Source: a virus
Length of the DNA stretch: 45,160 nucleotides
Strand: one strand, 5' to 3'
Virus record (IMG/VR): IMGVR_UViG_3300036822_000149
Coordinates: 1-45,160 of that record
Below, piece by piece: positions 21,856 to 29,930 of the stretch. Both the position numbers and the translations under genes were made by a program. A model generated the notes under the pieces. The model searched no databases. It was not told the DNA's origin and saw nothing but the letters and a program-made list of their open reading frames with translations. The stretch's first letter is position 1; the number at the start of each line of letters is the position of its first letter.

Positions 21856-24354
21856 ATGCCGGATCCAACAAGAATACAACGCGCCTTAACGGTCGAATTT
21901 CTTCGCACTCGAAGGCTTAAGGCTCCTGCTGTTTGGCTAAAGCCCGAGTCTGCTTCGGCGAATGCCGATGATGCTATCAAACCAGAACTTGATACTGTTA
22001 TAGAGGATTGGTTGAGTCCAAGCGAGGACCGCAATCTTGGCGTGCGGTTGGTCGACGGATTTGTCGAACTTCAGATCGCCTCGCCAGACGACGTTTGGGT
22101 TCAGTCGTTTTTTACCGCCTGCAGGAGCCTCAAAATCGACGCCAGGGCGGCCTTCGGCGGGCGCGGGCGTCCGATCACCTCGATCATCCTCCACGCCAGC
22201 CAGCCGGAGCGCTGGGGCGATCGCTGGCCCCGCGGGCATAAGGACAAGGCCGGTCAATGGGTGGAGACGAAAGTCGCCTATTCGGCCCCGCCGACCAAAA
22301 CTGCAAGGGCGGCCTTCGTCAACAGCCGGCCGCTGCCGGGGTCGCGCTTCGGCGGCGAACTTATCGTCTGGCGCCCGTTCGGCAAGCCGGAGACGGACGA
22401 CGGCGAGCTCGGGCTTGAGGATCTCGAAGCCAGGGAGCTCGCCACGACAAATATGGAATCTATTTGTCGTGCGGTCGCGTTCGCCACGCTCGGCTACTGG
22501 ATTACCGTTTATCTTGATGGGCTTGCCGACTGGGATCAAAGCTTGACGCGAACGCTCGGCGGCTGGGTCGCGCGCCAGGTTCGCGAGGGCGCGGACATCA
22601 ACGCCCGCGGCAAGAGCCTGGAGGGGGTATGCTGGGCGCCGGTCGATTCTTCTGATACAGCCGCGGCGTTACTAGCCTTTCTGGGAAACTTGGGCGCCAA
22701 GAACGATCTTGGCGTCGCCTTTCTCCACGCCGAGAACGCGCTCGACCGCAATCAGCCGGTTGCAGGCTGGCCAGCGATCGAAACCCTATTCGGCCCGCAT
22801 GCCCGGGTCGGCATCCGCCGCGCCTTTCGCGCTGGCCTCGACGTCGACGCGATCGAGGAGATGTCAGAACGATATATTTACGATCATTCAACGCAGGAAT
22901 ATCTCGACCGGAAGAGGCTCCTCGAAGGCCACAATTTATTTGAACACAAGCATGACCATCTAATCGAACGCCATGCGACTGAAACCGTCTTTGTCGGCAA
23001 TAAACCTCACAACCCATTCAAACTCTACGCCACATCGGCGTTACGCACTGACGTCGATCACCGGGAATTTCGACCGGGATACGAACCGGGCGCCATCCTC
23101 CGCTATTCGCGCGTCTATGGGCTTCTGAAGTCAGACGACGAACAGCGCGGCGACGAATTCAGATTGTTCAACACGTTCTCTGGTTTCGCCATCAAGCCGG
23201 TCGCCACCATTGACGAGACGACCATGCGCGCCGCGATCACCATGCTCGACCGGATGCTGGCGCTGCTAACTCAAGACAATCCAGCGCAGATGAAATGGTT
23301 GAAACAGTTCATTGCCTGGATTGCTCAGCATCCAGAGATCAAGCCGCAAGTCTGTCCGATCATCGTCGGTGGTCAAGGAATCGGCAAAAGCTTGTTTGGT
23401 GAAAAACTCATGGAGGCTTTGTTCGGCAATATGGCTGGCAACGCCGATGCTGCGTCGCTCAGCGACAACAAGTTCCTCGTTACCCCTTTCATCGGTAAGC
23501 TGGTGACGTTCATTGACGAAGTGAAACTGGAAAACCAATCCGCGGTCAACATCATCAAGAAGATGATCCGCTCCAATCGAATTTCTGGGCAAATGAAGTT
23601 CGGGCATCAGCGAGATTGGTACATTCCATCGCGAATCATCATCGCTTCCAACTCACCTGAAATCGGGTTAACGCCAGCCGATGCCGCCGATCGCGCGTTC
23701 TTTTTCATCATGAGCTACACATCTGAAAACAGAGGAATGAACGATATCCAGTTCCTAGATTGGGCGAATGGCTTGAAGCCCTTCTTCAGTGAATTTGTCG
23801 ACGCTTTGGAGAGCGTTTTATTCAAACAGCATTTGATGCGCTATTTCATGGATTTTGAAACCACCCGCATCGAACTGGAAAATCTCGAATTCTCATCCCG
23901 CGGCGACGAGAGCGTCGTTCGCTCAGTGATGACAGAGGCGCGCCGTGTTGGCCGCAGGATTGTCGCCAACGCGCGGGTGGCTTCGAGCAACGACATCACC
24001 GCCTGGTTCAACGCTTTTTATTTGCGTGAGGCGATTAAGCGCAATGAAGGTCCGCGGTGCAAGGTTGAGCCGCATGAGGTGCTCAATGATTGGCAAAGGG
24101 CTGGCGTCCTTGAAAAGCAGCGCGGAGACTGGTATCGGTTCAAGTACAAGTACGGATCCTTGTTGAAAGAGCTAGGCGAAGCTCACGGGCTTAAGTTACC
24201 TGGGGACTGGGAGCCGGTCCCGGGTGATTGGGGCGACAACGATATCGTCTCAAGCGAAGGGGGAACGGGAAATTGGCGAGGCAACAAGTCGCAAAACAAG
24301 CAGTCTGGCTGGCAGCGACGAAACGACGATCCGGATTATATGCCGCCGGAATGA
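21856..24354 (+). CDS. DUF5906-type helicase with degenerate primase-like N-terminus
   Basis: This protein is about 832 residues long. Walker A GGQGIGKS lies at 505-512, Walker B TFIDEV with Asp-Glu at 554-555, and an RIIIASN sensor near 600. These fit the superfamily-3-like helicase of phage primase-helicases (DUF5906, as in NrS-1 type replicases). The N-terminal 250 residues look like an archaeo-eukaryotic primase domain (NLGVRLVDGFVELQI near 60-74), but the usual acidic pair and S-x-H are not evident. It unwinds DNA at replication forks. The start (ATG 21856 or GTG 21847) has no obvious Shine-Dalgarno. Confidence 0.85.
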   Translation: MPDPTRIQRALTVEFLRTRRLKAPAVWLKPESASANADDAIKPELDTVIEDWLSPSEDRNLGVRLVDGFVELQIASPDDVWVQSFFTACRSLKIDARAAFGGRGRPITSIILHASQPERWGDRWPRGHKDKAGQWVETKVAYSAPPTKTARAAFVNSRPLPGSRFGGELIVWRPFGKPETDDGELGLEDLEARELATTNMESICRAVAFATLGYWITVYLDGLADWDQSLTRTLGGWVARQVREGADINARGKSLEGVCWAPVDSSDTAAALLAFLGNLGAKNDLGVAFLHAENALDRNQPVAGWPAIETLFGPHARVGIRRAFRAGLDVDAIEEMSERYIYDHSTQEYLDRKRLLEGHNLFEHKHDHLIERHATETVFVGNKPHNPFKLYATSALRTDVDHREFRPGYEPGAILRYSRVYGLLKSDDEQRGDEFRLFNTFSGFAIKPVATIDETTMRAAITMLDRMLALLTQDNPAQMKWLKQFIAWIAQHPEIKPQVCPIIVGGQGIGKSLFGEKLMEALFGNMAGNADAASLSDNKFLVTPFIGKLVTFIDEVKLENQSAVNIIKKMIRSNRISGQMKFGHQRDWYIPSRIIIASNSPEIGLTPADAADRAFFFIMSYTSENRGMNDIQFLDWANGLKPFFSEFVDALESVLFKQHLMRYFMDFETTRIELENLEFSSRGDESVVRSVMTEARRVGRRIVANARVASSNDITAWFNAFYLREAIKRNEGPRCKVEPHEVLNDWQRAGVLEKQRGDWYRFKYKYGSLLKELGEAHGLKLPGDWEPVPGDWGDNDIVSSEGGTGNWRGNKSQNKQSGWQRRNDDPDYMPPE

Positions 24355-24599
24355 TTCTCTTGCTGGCGACGCCGGCGTCGGCCAAATGCCATCACTACAG
24401 TCATTGGGCTTTTAACTACCCGCAGCGCTGTCATGTCATGGCGTTGGCGCCCGCAACGAAGCCCCTTCGTTTCCGAAACGAACCCCTTTTGTTGCCGCCG
24501 GAACGAATCACCCTGCCCGACATGGTCGACATCCAGTGGGCGCCGGACGGCGACGAGCACCTGCGCGGTCTTGCACTTCTTCGAGCTTTGCGCCAATGA
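24351..24599 (+). CDS. Small secreted protein
   Basis: This 82-residue protein begins MILLLATPASAKCHH, a short signal peptide with A-x-A cleavage site. The mature part has two Cys (13 and 28) that could form a disulfide in the periplasm. It overlaps the helicase stop by ATGA. No family was recognised. An upstream in-frame start at 24228 would give an N-terminal membrane anchor instead. Confidence 0.5.
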   Translation: MILLLATPASAKCHHYSHWAFNYPQRCHVMALAPATKPLRFRNEPLLLPPERITLPDMVDIQWAPDGDEHLRGLALLRALRQ

Positions 24600-24620
24600 T
24601 CCTGCGCCAAGGAGGACATC

Positions 24621-24989
24621 ATGGCTCATGTCCCGCAACGCCCGCCACAGCGACCGCAACAACAACGCCCGCAACAGCAGCGCCCGCAAGCGCAACATGG
24701 GCACGATCCTCTGAGAGAGCCGGAACAGGAGCGACGATTCGAGGATCCGTTACGAGAACATAGAGCTGACGACGCGCAAGCCAGCATTTACGAACCCCAA
24801 GCGCCCGACGAACCAGTGAGGACGATCGCCGACGAGCAGCGTGAACGTTCGGCCGAAATCGAGGCAATGGGCGTGGAAGCGTGGAAGGCGGCGCACGACG
24901 AGCGCTCGCAGGAAGAGGAGCAGCATCAGGTTCCCGGCGTCAGTCCCACGCAGATCGCGGACGACGATCGGAGATCGAGGAGCCGCTGA
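24621..24989 (+). CDS. Pro/Gln-rich charged protein
   Basis: This is a 122-residue protein. The first 25 residues repeat QRPQQQ-like units (RPPQRPQQQRPQQQRPQ). The rest is acidic/basic and helical (ADEQRERSAEIEAMGVEAWKAAHDERSQEEEQHQ). It is likely disordered. AAGGAGG precedes the ATG. It begins a run of accessory genes up to 26921 that look like virion or surface proteins but are on the plus strand. Confidence 0.55.
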   Translation: MAHVPQRPPQRPQQQRPQQQRPQAQHGHDPLREPEQERRFEDPLREHRADDAQASIYEPQAPDEPVRTIADEQRERSAEIEAMGVEAWKAAHDERSQEEEQHQVPGVSPTQIADDDRRSRSR

Positions 24990-24990
24990 G

Positions 24991-25833
24991 ATGGCGGTTT
25001 TTGGCCCCTACGACGATTCGAGCGCTGGCGATTTCGACGCCAACGGCAACTGGGTGCCAAAAACACCCGGCACGACACTCACTTCTAGCGGTCCCGACGT
25101 TATCCCGCCGCAGAATTCGACCATTCCTACCAACAAGTCGGTCGGCCCGTTCACCGGCGGCACATCGACTGAAAATTCATGGGATCCGCGAACTTGGTTT
25201 GGGGGCAACCGACCCCTTCCGCCTCAACCTGCTGGCGGCGGGTTCAATCCGCTTTCGCTCTTCGGTGGCGGCAACCCTTATTGGCGCGGCGCGATCGCAG
25301 GCGCGGGAATCCTGCAGCCGACGCCGGCCGAGACGGGTGAGTTTACGCCGGCCGAGCCGAATTTTGTTCGCCCCGACGCGCCGAAGACTGGCGGCTTGCC
25401 CGCGCCGCCTTCAACACAGCCGGCGCGGCCTGTCACGCCAACGCCGGCCACGGCCTATCCGCCAACAGCCATGCCCGCGCGTCCTGTCACACCTACGCCA
25501 GCGTCGGCTTATCCGCCTGCAGCTGCAGCGCCAGCAGCCGCAGCGCCGCCATCGAACATGTTCGGTCTGATCGACCGGCCCAACGCTTCGGCCACTGGCT
25601 GGAACCCCGGCGCGCCTAAGACAACCGCGCTCGACCTGTCGTCGATTTTCAATCATCCTGCAGTCGCCGCGGCTGCGGCTGCGCATCCGGCGGTCCAGGG
25701 CGCGCTGGCGGCGGCGCGGCCAGATCTGGCGCAGAGGGTGCCGCTCGCCAAGACGCCGTTACCGCCGACCAGGACGACTGACGTTGCGCGCGGCCCGCGA
25801 ATGACGAAGCCTTACACTTACGTCAATACGTGA
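24991..25833 (+). CDS. Pro-rich low-complexity protein, putative virion accessory
   Basis: This 280-residue protein begins MAVFGPYDDSSAGDFDANG. A central repeat region holds two copies of ARPVTPTPA-(T/S)AYPP around residues 145-185, followed by Ala/Pro stretches. The C-terminus has FNHPAVAAAAAAHPAVQ. It appears extended or disordered. The start is one base after the TGA of the preceding gene. No enzyme motif is visible. Confidence 0.55.
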   Translation: MAVFGPYDDSSAGDFDANGNWVPKTPGTTLTSSGPDVIPPQNSTIPTNKSVGPFTGGTSTENSWDPRTWFGGNRPLPPQPAGGGFNPLSLFGGGNPYWRGAIAGAGILQPTPAETGEFTPAEPNFVRPDAPKTGGLPAPPSTQPARPVTPTPATAYPPTAMPARPVTPTPASAYPPAAAAPAAAAPPSNMFGLIDRPNASATGWNPGAPKTTALDLSSIFNHPAVAAAAAAHPAVQGALAAARPDLAQRVPLAKTPLPPTRTTDVARGPRMTKPYTYVNT

Positions 25834-25840
25834 GGTCGCA

Positions 25841-26410
25841 ATGAGCTACATGATCCACGACTTCACTCAGCAAGTGACGCTCGTCTATATGCGGAACAAA
25901 TGGAATCCGAATCGGCTCACGATCGCCACCAATCTCGCCACCGCGCTCAATCCGGATCCGACCACGCGTTCGGCTGAGGTGCAGACCGCGGCGGTAGGTT
26001 TACGGCCAGGAAACGCCGCCAATAATCAGATGCTCAACGACTTGCTGCTGATCGTGAATCGCGGCAAGGGTGGCAACCTCACCCCGCTGGCGATGTCGAA
26101 CGCGATTACCGCGGCGCTGAGCACGATCAACCCGCCCGTCAATACGGCTGCGCCCGTGGTCACGGCGACTTCGCTATCGGTCGCGGCGGCCGGTGTTTGC
26201 TCGACCACGGTCGGCACATGGAACTACGTGCCGACGAGCTATCGCTATCAATGGTATCGCGGCGGGATTCTCATCGCAGGAGCGACAACGAACAGCCATG
26301 CGCTGGTCGTCGCCGACGAGGGCTTCAACATCTCCTGTCGTGTCCTCGCCGAGAACGCAGCCGGGGAAACAACTATGGCTTCGAACGCAGTTGGACCGAT
26401 GGTGGCGTGA
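25841..26410 (+). CDS. Protein with a C-terminal Ig-like domain
   Basis: This is a 189-residue protein. The first 95 residues are helical (NPNRLTIATNLATALN). Residues about 105-189 form an Ig-like fold with paired Cys (VCSTTVGTWNY and FNISCRVLAEN), a Trp (RYQWYRGGILI) and the NAAGETTMASN edge strand. Ig-like domains decorate phage capsids and tails and may bind cell surfaces. The position outside the main structural operon is unusual. The GAGGT Shine-Dalgarno lies close to the ATG. Confidence 0.65.
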   Translation: MSYMIHDFTQQVTLVYMRNKWNPNRLTIATNLATALNPDPTTRSAEVQTAAVGLRPGNAANNQMLNDLLLIVNRGKGGNLTPLAMSNAITAALSTINPPVNTAAPVVTATSLSVAAAGVCSTTVGTWNYVPTSYRYQWYRGGILIAGATTNSHALVVADEGFNISCRVLAENAAGETTMASNAVGPMVA

Positions 26411-26601
26411 TGCCTGCGATTTTGGATGCGGCGGTCAAGCAGTTGAAGAAGAAGGGCTGGGGCACGTCGAAGGCCTATGCGATCGCGACCTCGACGCTGC
26501 AGAAAGCGGGCGAGCTCAAAGCTGGCCATAACACCGTAACCAAGAAGGGCGCGAAGCGCGGCGCTATGACGCGCGCCGAACGGCACAGGACACCTCCATG
26601 A
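26410..26601 (+). CDS. Small basic conserved phage protein
   Basis: This 63-residue protein has LDAAVKQLKKKGWGTSKAYAIATSTLQKAGELKAG and ends TRAERHRTPP. Short proteins with the GW-G-x-SKAYAIAT-LQKAG core are common in phages, often near virion genes, and their role is unknown. Its ATG overlaps the previous TGA. Confidence 0.6.
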   Translation: MPAILDAAVKQLKKKGWGTSKAYAIATSTLQKAGELKAGHNTVTKKGAKRGAMTRAERHRTPP

Positions 26602-26921
26602 AACTCAGCGGGCGGATCAAGCACGGCCAGGGCGGCGAGATCGGCGGCTTCGCCAAGGAAGCTAAGCGACCGCCAAAAAAGAGCGGCGGCGTCGCCAACG
26701 ACGTCGCCCAATGGGGCCCGCGTTCTGCGGTGATGCCGAAGCCGACCAAGAACACCACCGAGCCTTATCGCTCGAAGCCTGGCGCGACCGTGAGTCCGAG
26801 CAACACCATTGCGAAGGGCAAAGGGCAATCGGTCGGCGCAATGCGGCCGCAGAGCGGCGTGCCCAACCTGAATGTGTCGAGGACGCCGAAGGCCGGCGGC
26901 CGCGGCAAGCGCGGTTACTGA
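26598..26921 (+). CDS. Basic Gly-rich hypothetical protein
   Basis: This 107-residue protein is Lys/Gly/Pro-rich (MKLSGRIKHGQGGEIGGFAKEAKRPPKKSGGVAND...) and likely unstructured and DNA-binding. Its last 7 bases overlap the convergent coiled-coil gene. No family was recognised. Confidence 0.5.
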   Translation: MKLSGRIKHGQGGEIGGFAKEAKRPPKKSGGVANDVAQWGPRSAVMPKPTKNTTEPYRSKPGATVSPSNTIAKGKGQSVGAMRPQSGVPNLNVSRTPKAGGRGKRGY

Positions 26922-27298
26922 CCGCGTAGAAACATATCGTGCCTCGCCGGCACGCAATTGCAGAAGTGATCAAAGCCGATATTTTGCATGCCGAGCATCT
27001 GGTTCTGCGTTTGCTGAAACGGATTCCCTGCATAGAAGCTCTGCGCCGCCTGCGCCTGCATTGCTGCATATTGCTGTTGCATCACCGCGTTGGCCATTTG
27101 CTGCAGTCTTTGATCGATCACTTCAAGCGCCCGCAAGCGCTGGTTTTCCTCCCATTGCCGGTGCGCGTCCTCGAGCGCGACGTCTAAGCGAGCCTGAAGA
27201 TTCTCGAGCTGCGCCTCGAGCTCCTCGATTCGCTGCGGCTCCGGTTTGCGGATCGCGATCGCGGTGGCGACCAGAGCAAGGGTGCTTAAGATCGACAT
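26915..27298 (-). CDS. Membrane-anchored coiled-coil protein
   Basis: This is a 127-residue protein. A hydrophobic N-terminus (SILSTLALVATAIAI) is followed by a heptad-type coiled coil (RIEELEAQLENLQARLDVALEDAHRQWEENQRL) and a Gln/Met-rich tail (QQQYAAMQAQAAQ). The C-terminus has CNC. The topology recalls inner-membrane spanins or anchored accessory proteins. GGAG lies seven bases before the ATG. With the small gene upstream it forms a minus-strand islet inside the plus block, a moron-like arrangement. Confidence 0.6.
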   Translation of the reverse strand: MSILSTLALVATAIAIRKPEPQRIEELEAQLENLQARLDVALEDAHRQWEENQRLRALEVIDQRLQQMANAVMQQQYAAMQAQAAQSFYAGNPFQQTQNQMLGMQNIGFDHFCNCVPARHDMFLRGQ

Positions 27299-27299
27299 G

Positions 27300-27407
27300 T
27301 CATGGCTCCAGGCTGGTTAGAACGATTGACTGAAAGCGCCCATAGGGGCCCCAGACCACCAGAAGGCCGAAGGGGCCGAAGCAGATTTCAATGAAATCAG
27401 TGTCCAT
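27300..27407 (-). CDS. Putative 35-residue peptide gene
   Basis: An ATG at 27407 (GGTGAT upstream) opens MDTDFIEICFGPFGLLVVWG..., a short hydrophobic peptide that ends 1 base before the ATG of the coiled-coil gene. The centre (FGPFGLLVVWGPYG) could enter a membrane. Support comes from spacing and coupling only. Confidence 0.35.
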   Translation of the reverse strand: MDTDFIEICFGPFGLLVVWGPYGRFQSIVLTSLEP

Positions 27408-27448
27408 GAGAACGAGATCACCATAAATTTTCGCTGTGGACAAGTGGC

Positions 27449-27483
27449 TTGACAGTCACATCGTTTTTCACATATTTCAGTCC
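27449..27483 (+). promoter_or_regulatory. Promoter P3 of the repeated family
   Basis: TTGACA (27449-27454), 17 bases, ATATTT (27472-27477), CAGTCC (27478-27483). The 23-base distance from TTGACA to CAGTCC is identical to P1 and P2. It lacks the CAGTCC copy upstream of the -10 box. It drives the conserved-protein, SSB and nuclease gene run. Confidence 0.8.
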
Positions 27484-27522
27484 TTGAGCCTCGATAGGCT
27501 CCACTCAAAAGGACAAAGACAC

Positions 27523-28011
27523 ATGAAATTCGACACCAAAACCGCAGCCGACTATGCCGGCCAAAAGCTCGACTCGCTGCTCGAGCGCGCCACCCGGGAC
27601 ACCGAAGAAGCGCTGGCGACCAACGATATTCCGACCGCCGTCGTTTATTTCGACGAACTGCGCGACACCATTCGCAGGCTCGCCGAAAAGCTCACCACCC
27701 TGCAGAAGCACCTCGATGCGTTGAGCATGGAGCAGCTGCCGACGATGTTCGCCAATCAGAACGTCAAGACGATCAACTTGGAGAACGTCGGTCGCGTCAC
27801 CGTTGGCGTGCGCTGGTATGCCAGCATGCCCGACAAGGAGACGGGACTCGGCTGGCTGCGCCAGACCAATAATCAAGGGCTGATCATCGAGACGGTGAAC
27901 GCTCAGACTCTCGGCGCTTTCGCCAGGGAGGAAACGGCGAAAGGCCGGCCATTGCCGAGCGACGTCTTTAAGGTCACCTCGACGCCATACATCTCGATCA
28001 CCAAGGCATAA
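27523..28011 (+). CDS. Conserved phage protein of replication region
   Basis: This is a 162-residue protein. It starts with helical TAADYAGQKLDSLLERA and has the pattern EQLPTMF...INLENVGRVTVGVRW, GLGWLRQTNNQGLIIETVNAQTL, and KGRPLPSDVFKVTSTPYISI. This pattern is recurrent in phage replication/recombination regions and typically precedes an SSB-like gene, as here. Its biochemical role is unknown. Confidence 0.6.
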   Translation: MKFDTKTAADYAGQKLDSLLERATRDTEEALATNDIPTAVVYFDELRDTIRRLAEKLTTLQKHLDALSMEQLPTMFANQNVKTINLENVGRVTVGVRWYASMPDKETGLGWLRQTNNQGLIIETVNAQTLGAFAREETAKGRPLPSDVFKVTSTPYISITKA

Positions 28012-28023
28012 GGGGCTGTGACA

Positions 28024-28227
28024 ATGGCAAACTTAGTGGCCTTGAAATTGGAAGTGGAAGAGCTTCGCACGGCTTATAGGAATCTCGGAGCCGTCAACAT
28101 GAACAGCTTCGATGTTGAAGAGCGCGTCAAACTCGATGTCGCATACAAGCGCGCTGAAAATGCGTGGCTTAAGGCTGAAGCGGCATACCAAAACGCTCTC
28201 AACGAACATGTCGCGTGCGTCGAATGA
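28024..28227 (+). CDS. Small helical hypothetical protein
   Basis: This 67-residue protein (MANLVALKLEVEELRTAYRNLG...) is helical with coiled-coil potential. The Shine-Dalgarno AGGGG is present. No family was recognised. Confidence 0.5.
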   Translation: MANLVALKLEVEELRTAYRNLGAVNMNSFDVEERVKLDVAYKRAENAWLKAEAAYQNALNEHVACVE

Positions 28228-28274
28228 ACTTCCAGAAGCCCCACTATCGTTGGAACGGACAAAGGTACGAGATC

Positions 28275-29180
28275 ATGAGTAATGAACTCACTGAACGAAC
28301 CGAGTCGGGCGGCGTGCCCGATTGGATGCGCAAAGCCTCGACTGGGGTGAAGATCGGCAACATCGACGCCAGCGATCTCAAGCCGCCGCGGCTGAAGATC
28401 CTGGCGGGCATGTCGCCCGAAATCATGGACGGCGTCCCTGGCGCGCAGGTCGGCAAGTTTTGGATGACCATCCTCAACAGGAACCTGGGCGACTCGGTCA
28501 CCGGTTCGATGATCCTGTTGCGCAAGAGCTACCACGTCTGGGCGCCGCGCGGCGGTTCGGTGCTCAAGGGCGCAGTCGGCGACCAGAAAGGCCCGCTCGC
28601 CACCTCGTCGGACGGCATCCACTGGGACCAGCCGAACCAAACCTTTGAGGTGCGCCATCAAGGCAACCCGAGCGTTTATACGTGGAAGATCGGCAAGCTC
28701 GTCTCCGACTATAAGGCGAACAAGTTCGGCACCTCGCAGGAGGACGATCCGCGCTCGAAGCCGATCGCCACCCTGACCTATGACATGCTGTGGGCGATCG
28801 ACCTGCCTAACGGGCGCAAGCAGCAATGCGTGTTCACCGCCTCGCGCACCGGGGTGCAGCCGACCCAGAACTTCATCTCGACGGCGATGGAGATGGGCGT
28901 CGACCAGTTCTATCAGCGCTACCGGATCGTCGCGCAGAAGAAGACCGGGCCCACCGGCGACCCTTATTTCACCTTCGAGTACCAGAACATCGGGGTCATC
29001 CAAGACCAAGCCGAGGGCGCGGCGATGCGTGCGCTCTACGAACAGTATTCCAAGTCTGGCTTCATCACCGACATGGAGGGTGAAGCCGACGAGATTCGAG
29101 ACAGCAAAGGAATCGGCGCCAAAGGAGGCTGGGCGGCCGGGTCTTCGCCTGGCGACGATAAGGAAGACATACCGTTTTAA
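28275..29180 (+). CDS. ssb: SSB-like single-stranded DNA-binding protein
   Basis: This 301-residue protein ends DDKEDIPF, the acidic tip with aromatic last residue that SSB proteins use to recruit partners. Its core is beta-rich (GKFWMTILNRNL, GSMILLRKSYHVWAPRGG, SVYTWKIGKLVSDYK, RKQQCVFTASRTG). It is larger than bacterial SSB and belongs to a phage-type group. The ATG at 28275 (AAAGG eight bases upstream) was preferred to earlier starts at 28215 and 28224. It should coat ssDNA during replication. A hairpin follows its stop. Confidence 0.75.
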   Translation: MSNELTERTESGGVPDWMRKASTGVKIGNIDASDLKPPRLKILAGMSPEIMDGVPGAQVGKFWMTILNRNLGDSVTGSMILLRKSYHVWAPRGGSVLKGAVGDQKGPLATSSDGIHWDQPNQTFEVRHQGNPSVYTWKIGKLVSDYKANKFGTSQEDDPRSKPIATLTYDMLWAIDLPNGRKQQCVFTASRTGVQPTQNFISTAMEMGVDQFYQRYRIVAQKKTGPTGDPYFTFEYQNIGVIQDQAEGAAMRALYEQYSKSGFITDMEGEADEIRDSKGIGAKGGWAAGSSPGDDKEDIPF

Positions 29181-29214
29181 TCCTCTGTGCGTCGATCTCC
29201 GTGCGCAGAGGTAG

Positions 29215-29250
29215 GAGGGGTCGCGGCTGCCGCAAAGAGCGGCCCCTCCG
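29215..29250 (+). terminator. Hairpin after the SSB gene, possible attenuator
   Basis: GGAGGGGTCGC (29215-29225) pairs with GCGGCCCCTCC (29240-29250), 11 pairs including one T-G. A smaller CCTCTG...CAGAGG pair precedes it. No T-run follows. It may reduce read-through or protect SSB mRNA. Confidence 0.55.
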
Positions 29251-29269
29251 CTCTTACTAGAGGTGCAAA

Positions 29270-29473
29270 ATGCCAATCTCCCAAGACGAATACGAGCGCA
29301 TCTCTGCGATCGTCACCCACGCCACGCTGACCAAGAGCGTCGAGATGGCGTGGCCTAACATGCCGCCGAGCGAACAGGACGCGCTGATCGTCGGCGTCAT
29401 CGACCGACTGGCGCGCATGCGCGGCTGGGCGGTGCGGCGCGAATTCCTGCTTGACGATGAGGAGGGGGAATGA
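29270..29473 (+). CDS. Hypothetical protein
   Basis: This 67-residue protein (MPISQDEYERISAIVTHATLTKSVEMAWPNMPPSEQDALI...) is helical with an acidic tail. The Shine-Dalgarno GAGG is present. No family was recognised. Confidence 0.5.
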   Translation: MPISQDEYERISAIVTHATLTKSVEMAWPNMPPSEQDALIVGVIDRLARMRGWAVRREFLLDDEEGE

Positions 29474-29670
29474 GGCGACAGTCTCGAAAGGCGCGTGAAG
29501 AGCAAGAAGAACGTCAAAACATGCGCGACCAAACCATGCGCGAATTTGCCAAACTTCTCGAAACCGCACATCCCGGTATTGAGTTTCTTGCAGTTCAAGA
29601 GGAGCTTCACAATGCTCCGTCGCATTGGCGTTGGCTTTCCAACCAAATCCACAAGGCGTTGCAAAAATGA
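29470..29670 (+). CDS. Hypothetical protein
   Basis: This 66-residue protein has a basic/Gln-Glu-rich N-terminal helix (RRQSRKAREEQEERQNMRD) and a short C-terminal region (APSHWRWLSNQIHKALQK). It overlaps the previous gene by 4 bases. Its role is unknown. Confidence 0.5.
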   Translation: MRRQSRKAREEQEERQNMRDQTMREFAKLLETAHPGIEFLAVQEELHNAPSHWRWLSNQIHKALQK

Positions 29671-29930
29671 AAACCGTCAGCGTCGGCAACGGTCGCGTCT
29701 ACGAAGTGCCGACCACCTATGCCGAGGGCGCGGACATGATCACCAAGGCGATGGGCTACCACGACGGGCGCGGTGGCAACTTGGCGCTGCAGTCGGTCTG
29801 CGCGCGAGTCGCCTATGGCTTGTTCGGCGAGAAGATGATGGCGGCCGACCCGACCCAGGCGCTCTGCTACCTCCTGCAACGCATTTGCCAACGCCAGGGA
29901 GCCGGTCTTGACTCCTCAGAAACTGGCTAA
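29667..29930 (+). CDS. Hypothetical protein
   Basis: This 87-residue protein (MKTVSVGNGRVYEVPTTYAEGADMITKAMGYHDG...) is alpha/beta in pattern. The ATG overlaps the previous TGA. No family was recognised. Confidence 0.5.
   Translation: MKTVSVGNGRVYEVPTTYAEGADMITKAMGYHDGRGGNLALQSVCARVAYGLFGEKMMAADPTQALCYLLQRICQRQGAGLDSSETG

Noticed and set aside
24621-24700. Tandem repeat resembling a CRISPR or iteron array
   Set aside because: The short repeats encode a Pro/Gln-rich protein segment with good ribosome-binding site and have no constant repeat-spacer lengths.
28074-29276. 400-codon minus-strand open frame
   Set aside because: It mirrors the SSB gene and its flanks; the plus-strand product has a clear SSB tail and ribosome-binding site.
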